Shown piece by piece: positions 5,714-7,677 of a DNA stretch of 7,677 bases. The notes beneath the pieces were generated by a model. The model was not told the origin of the DNA and ran no database searches. It saw only the letters and a list, made by a program, of their open reading frames with translations. Source of the stretch: Clostridia bacterium (lineage in GTDB: Bacteria > Bacillota > Clostridia > Oscillospirales > Acutalibacteraceae); NCBI GenBank assembly GCA_900755995.1, contig CAAEIM010000020.1:1-7677 (forward strand), in the 5' to 3' direction. Position 1 is the stretch's first letter; each line of letters begins with the position of its first letter. The position numbers were made by a program, and so were the translations under genes.

Positions 5714-7300
5714 TCATTCAGTGCCAAACTCTCTCAGCTCAAGTCCCTTATTATGGTCAAGCGCCCAGTCTATGCTCCAATAGCTTGTAAAAAGCAGAAG
5801 GTGATTGCCCTTTAAATCCTGAATACGCTTGGTATCAGAGGCGAGGTCAAGCTCCTTTGGATTAATATCCTCATTGACAATCCATCTGATGTACTCATAA
5901 GGGAGGTTCTCCATAATAATGTCAACATTATATTCGTTTTCAAGTCGGTATTTAAGCACATCAAATTGAAGTACGCCTACAACGCCGACAATTACTTCTT
6001 CCATACCTGCGTCAAGCTCTTGGAAAATCTGAATTGCACCCTCCTGCGCAATCTGATTTGTACCCTTAATGAACTGCTTGCGCTTCATAGTGTCCTTCTG
6101 GCGGACAAGCGCAAAATGCTCGGGCGCAAAGGTAGGAATACCCTTGAACTGGATTTTTTTGCCCGGTGAGCAGATTGTGTCGCCTATTGAGAAGATACCG
6201 GGGTCAAATACACCGATAATATCTCCTGCATATGCCTCTTCAACAATTTCTCTCTCCTGAGCCATAATCTGCTGCGGCTGAGAAAGGCGCATCTTCTTAT
6301 TTCCCTGGAGATGGTAAACCTCCATATTTTTCTCAAACTTTCCGCTGCAAATTCTCATAAACGCAACTCTGTCACGGTGTGCCTTATTCATATTCGCCTG
6401 AATCTTAAACACAAAGGCGGAGAAGTAATCCGACATAGGCTCTACAACACCATCTACGGTTTCCCTCGCCAGCGGAGATGTGGTAATTTTAAGAAACTGC
6501 TCAAGGAAAGGCTCAACGCCGAAATTTGTAAGAGCAGAGCCAAAAAACACGGGAGTTAGCTCGCCACGTCTTACAGCTTCAAGGTCAAAATTATCGCCTG
6601 CGCCGTCAAGCAGCTCAATATCGTCAAACAAATCCTGACGGTGGTACATTCCGATAACGTCATCAATGCTCGGGTCGTCAAGGCTGATTTCCTTTTTCTC
6701 AACCTCTTTCTGACCGTTGTTTGCAGTAAAGGCGAGTATTTTTTTAGAGTTTCTGTCATATACGCCCTTAAATTCCTTGCCTGAGCCAATAGGCCAGTTT
6801 ATAGGGCAGGTGCGGATACCGAGCACATTCTCAATGTCCTCAAGCAAATCAAACGGGTTTTTAGCATCTCTGTCCATTTTATTAATAAAAGTAATAATCG
6901 GGATATGGCGCATAACACAAACCTTAAACAGTTTGATTGTCTGGCGCTCAACACCCTTAGAACCGTCAATAACCATTACGGCAGAATCGGCAGCCATAAG
7001 TGTGCGGTAGGTATCCTCAGAGAAATCCTGATGTCCGGGCGTGTCGAGGATGTTAATGCAATAACCGTTATATTTGAACTGCAAAACTGACGAGGTAACA
7101 GAGATACCACGCTGCTTTTCAATTTCCATCCAGTCAGAAACTGCGTGCTTTGCAGTGCGCTTGCCCTTAACAGAGCCTGCAAGATTAATTGCTCCGCCGT
7201 ACAAAAGAAGCTTTTCTGTAAGTGTGGTTTTACCTGCGTCAGGGTGCGAGATAATCGCAAAGGTTCGGCGCTTGCCGATTTCTTCGTTTAATGAACTCAT
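5714..7300 (-). CDS. prfC: Peptide chain release factor 3 (RF3)
   Basis: RF3 is the translational GTPase that recycles RF1/RF2 from the ribosome after peptide release. The 528-residue length is normal. The GTPase motifs are complete: G1 SHPDAGKT (18-25), the switch I region RGISVTSSV (64-72), G3 DTPGHQDF (86-93) and G4 NKMD (140-143). A beta-barrel domain II and the RF3-specific C-terminal domain follow (about 300-528). The N-terminus RRTFAIISHPDAGKTTLTEKLL and the segment DWMEIEKQRGISVTSS are characteristic of RF3 rather than EF-G or TetM-type factors. The ATG start has AAAGGA (7312-7317, minus strand) at 11 nt, a little long. It is the first gene of a two-gene operon with the decarboxylase, separated by 4 nt. 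Its predicted leader of about 118 nt contains structured repeat copy A. Confidence 0.96.
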   Translation of the reverse strand: MSSLNEEIGKRRTFAIISHPDAGKTTLTEKLLLYGGAINLAGSVKGKRTAKHAVSDWMEIEKQRGISVTSSVLQFKYNGYCINILDTPGHQDFSEDTYRTLMAADSAVMVIDGSKGVERQTIKLFKVCVMRHIPIITFINKMDRDAKNPFDLLEDIENVLGIRTCPINWPIGSGKEFKGVYDRNSKKILAFTANNGQKEVEKKEISLDDPSIDDVIGMYHRQDLFDDIELLDGAGDNFDLEAVRRGELTPVFFGSALTNFGVEPFLEQFLKITTSPLARETVDGVVEPMSDYFSAFVFKIQANMNKAHRDRVAFMRICSGKFEKNMEVYHLQGNKKMRLSQPQQIMAQEREIVEEAYAGDIIGVFDPGIFSIGDTICSPGKKIQFKGIPTFAPEHFALVRQKDTMKRKQFIKGTNQIAQEGAIQIFQELDAGMEEVIVGVVGVLQFDVLKYRLENEYNVDIIMENLPYEYIRWIVNEDINPKELDLASDTKRIQDLKGNHLLLFTSYWSIDWALDHNKGLELREFGTE

Positions 7301-7326
7301 CTTAATTACAATCCTTTCGGAATACT

Positions 7327-7411
7327 TTAAAATTACTCGGTAGCGGTTGGGCAGAAAAGTGTATTTTTATGTGCTGCTGTCTGCCCAAATGGGTGCAGCC
7401 CACAGGCTGCT
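7327..7411 (-). repeat. Structured dispersed repeat, copy A (prfC 5' leader)
   Basis: Read on the minus strand, this copy has hairpin I GCAGCC/GGCTGC (7410-7405 with 7400-7395, loop TGTG). Hairpin II has 9 bp (7388-7380 with 7355-7347). The tail is TACCGAG-T-AATTTT (7342-7329). The element starts within about 10 nt of the predicted transcription start and ends about 10 nt before the prfC ribosome binding site, so it occupies most of the prfC leader. Copy B lies at 4161-4246 in the other orientation. Paired segments and the tail are conserved best, and the large loop least, as expected for a selected or recently mobile RNA fold. Confidence 0.8.
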
Positions 7412-7424
7412 TTTACAATACTAT

Positions 7425-7454
7425 ATTTTACTATTTTTCTTATATATATGTCAA
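7425..7454 (-). promoter_or_regulatory. Predicted sigma-A promoter of the prfC-decarboxylase operon
   Basis: On the minus strand a perfect -35 TTGACA (7454-7449) is followed by an 18-bp spacer and -10 TAAAAT (7430-7425). Transcription should start near 7418, so the mRNA would begin almost directly with structured repeat copy A. It is divergent from the plus-strand promoter at 7513-7541, with the two -35 boxes about 58 bp apart. Confidence 0.65.
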
Positions 7455-7512
7455 TAAAACAGCCGAAAAATATTTGATTTTGAAAATTTTTAAAAATAAT
7501 TAATACAAAAGC

Positions 7513-7541
7513 TTGACAAGCTTGTAATTTTATTGTAATAT
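7513..7541 (+). promoter_or_regulatory. Near-consensus sigma-A promoter reading out of the window
   Basis: TTGACA (7513-7518), a 17-bp spacer and TAATAT (7536-7541) form one of the best promoter matches in the window. Upstream, 7461-7512 is almost pure A/T with A- and T-tracts, resembling an UP element of the kind found at stable-RNA promoters. A 10-bp palindrome ACAAGCTTGT (7516-7525) overlaps the -35 box and spacer and could be a repressor site, or it may be chance. Transcription would begin near 7548 and run rightwards. Confidence 0.75.
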
Positions 7542-7547
7542 ATATTT

Positions 7548-7677
7548 GCCGAAGTTAATAATATCTTTATTAATTTTGTTTTTTCGCAGATTGTAAAATG
7601 AAGATGCAATAGTAAAAAAGAATATCCATAGCAAAGATCTTGTAGTAGAATTGAGTTGCTAGACACCAATTCGAAAG
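7548..7677 (+). other. Untranslated leader or RNA gene start, unidentified
   Basis: This is the 130 nt downstream of the strong plus-strand promoter up to the window end. It contains no ribosome binding site followed by an open frame; the ATG at 7598 opens only four codons before TAG and lacks a Shine-Dalgarno sequence. No terminator, T-box motif or tRNA is visible. With the UP-like promoter this could be the leader of an rRNA or other stable RNA operon, or a long mRNA leader. The window ends before this can be decided. Confidence 0.35.

Noticed and set aside
4161..7412. The inverted repeat copies as ends of a composite mobile element or an invertible segment
   Set aside because: They flank only prfC and the decarboxylase, there is no transposase or recombinase, I saw no target duplication, and 77% identity over 84 bp is too little for efficient inversion.
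7598..7612. Four-codon leader peptide after the right-hand promoter
   Set aside because: It has no Shine-Dalgarno sequence and no run of regulatory codons, so it is not supported as a translated leader.

Overview
The window looks like chromosomal DNA from a low-GC Gram-positive (Firmicutes), most likely a gut-type clostridium of the Ruminococcaceae/Oscillospiraceae kind. This rests on AAAGGAGG-type ribosome binding sites, clear sigma-A promoters, AT-rich spacers, a MurT/GatD-like gene pair, and the Clostridia-style PLP decarboxylase. The genus is an inference; nothing here fixes it.

Layout from left to right. A terminator hairpin lies at the left edge. A minus-strand gene for a short MutS-family ATPase (101-1804) follows. 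A divergent intergenic region of 264 bp carries one promoter for each direction. A plus-strand two-gene operon (2069-4161) encodes a MurT-like Mur ligase and a GatD-like glutamine amidotransferase subunit, joined by an ATGA overlap. A bidirectional terminator (about 4259-4304) separates this operon from a convergent minus-strand operon. That operon encodes peptide chain release factor 3 (5714-7300) followed by an Orn/Lys/Arg-type PLP decarboxylase (4303-5709). The last 377 bp hold no gene. They contain the prfC leader and promoter, plus a near-consensus plus-strand promoter that drives an unidentified transcript out of the window.

Two things stand out. First, the GatD-like subunit has lost the catalytic cysteine (Gly89 in its place) and histidine (Leu187) of class I glutamine amidotransferases. 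Its MurT partner appears to carry Asn364 where MurT normally supplies the third triad residue, an aspartate. The MurT P-loop and zinc ribbon are intact. This looks like a concertedly degenerated, still expressed paralogue of the lipid II amidation complex, with a different nitrogen source or a different job.

Second, a structured repeat of about 84 bp occurs twice in opposite orientations: directly after the gatD-like stop codon, and at the 5' end of the predicted prfC mRNA. The copies are about 77% identical by hand count. Both fold into two hairpins, and the longer stem carries a compensatory U-A to C-G change. I do not recognise it as a named RNA or repeat family.

The remaining genes appear to be ordinary housekeeping or metabolic genes.
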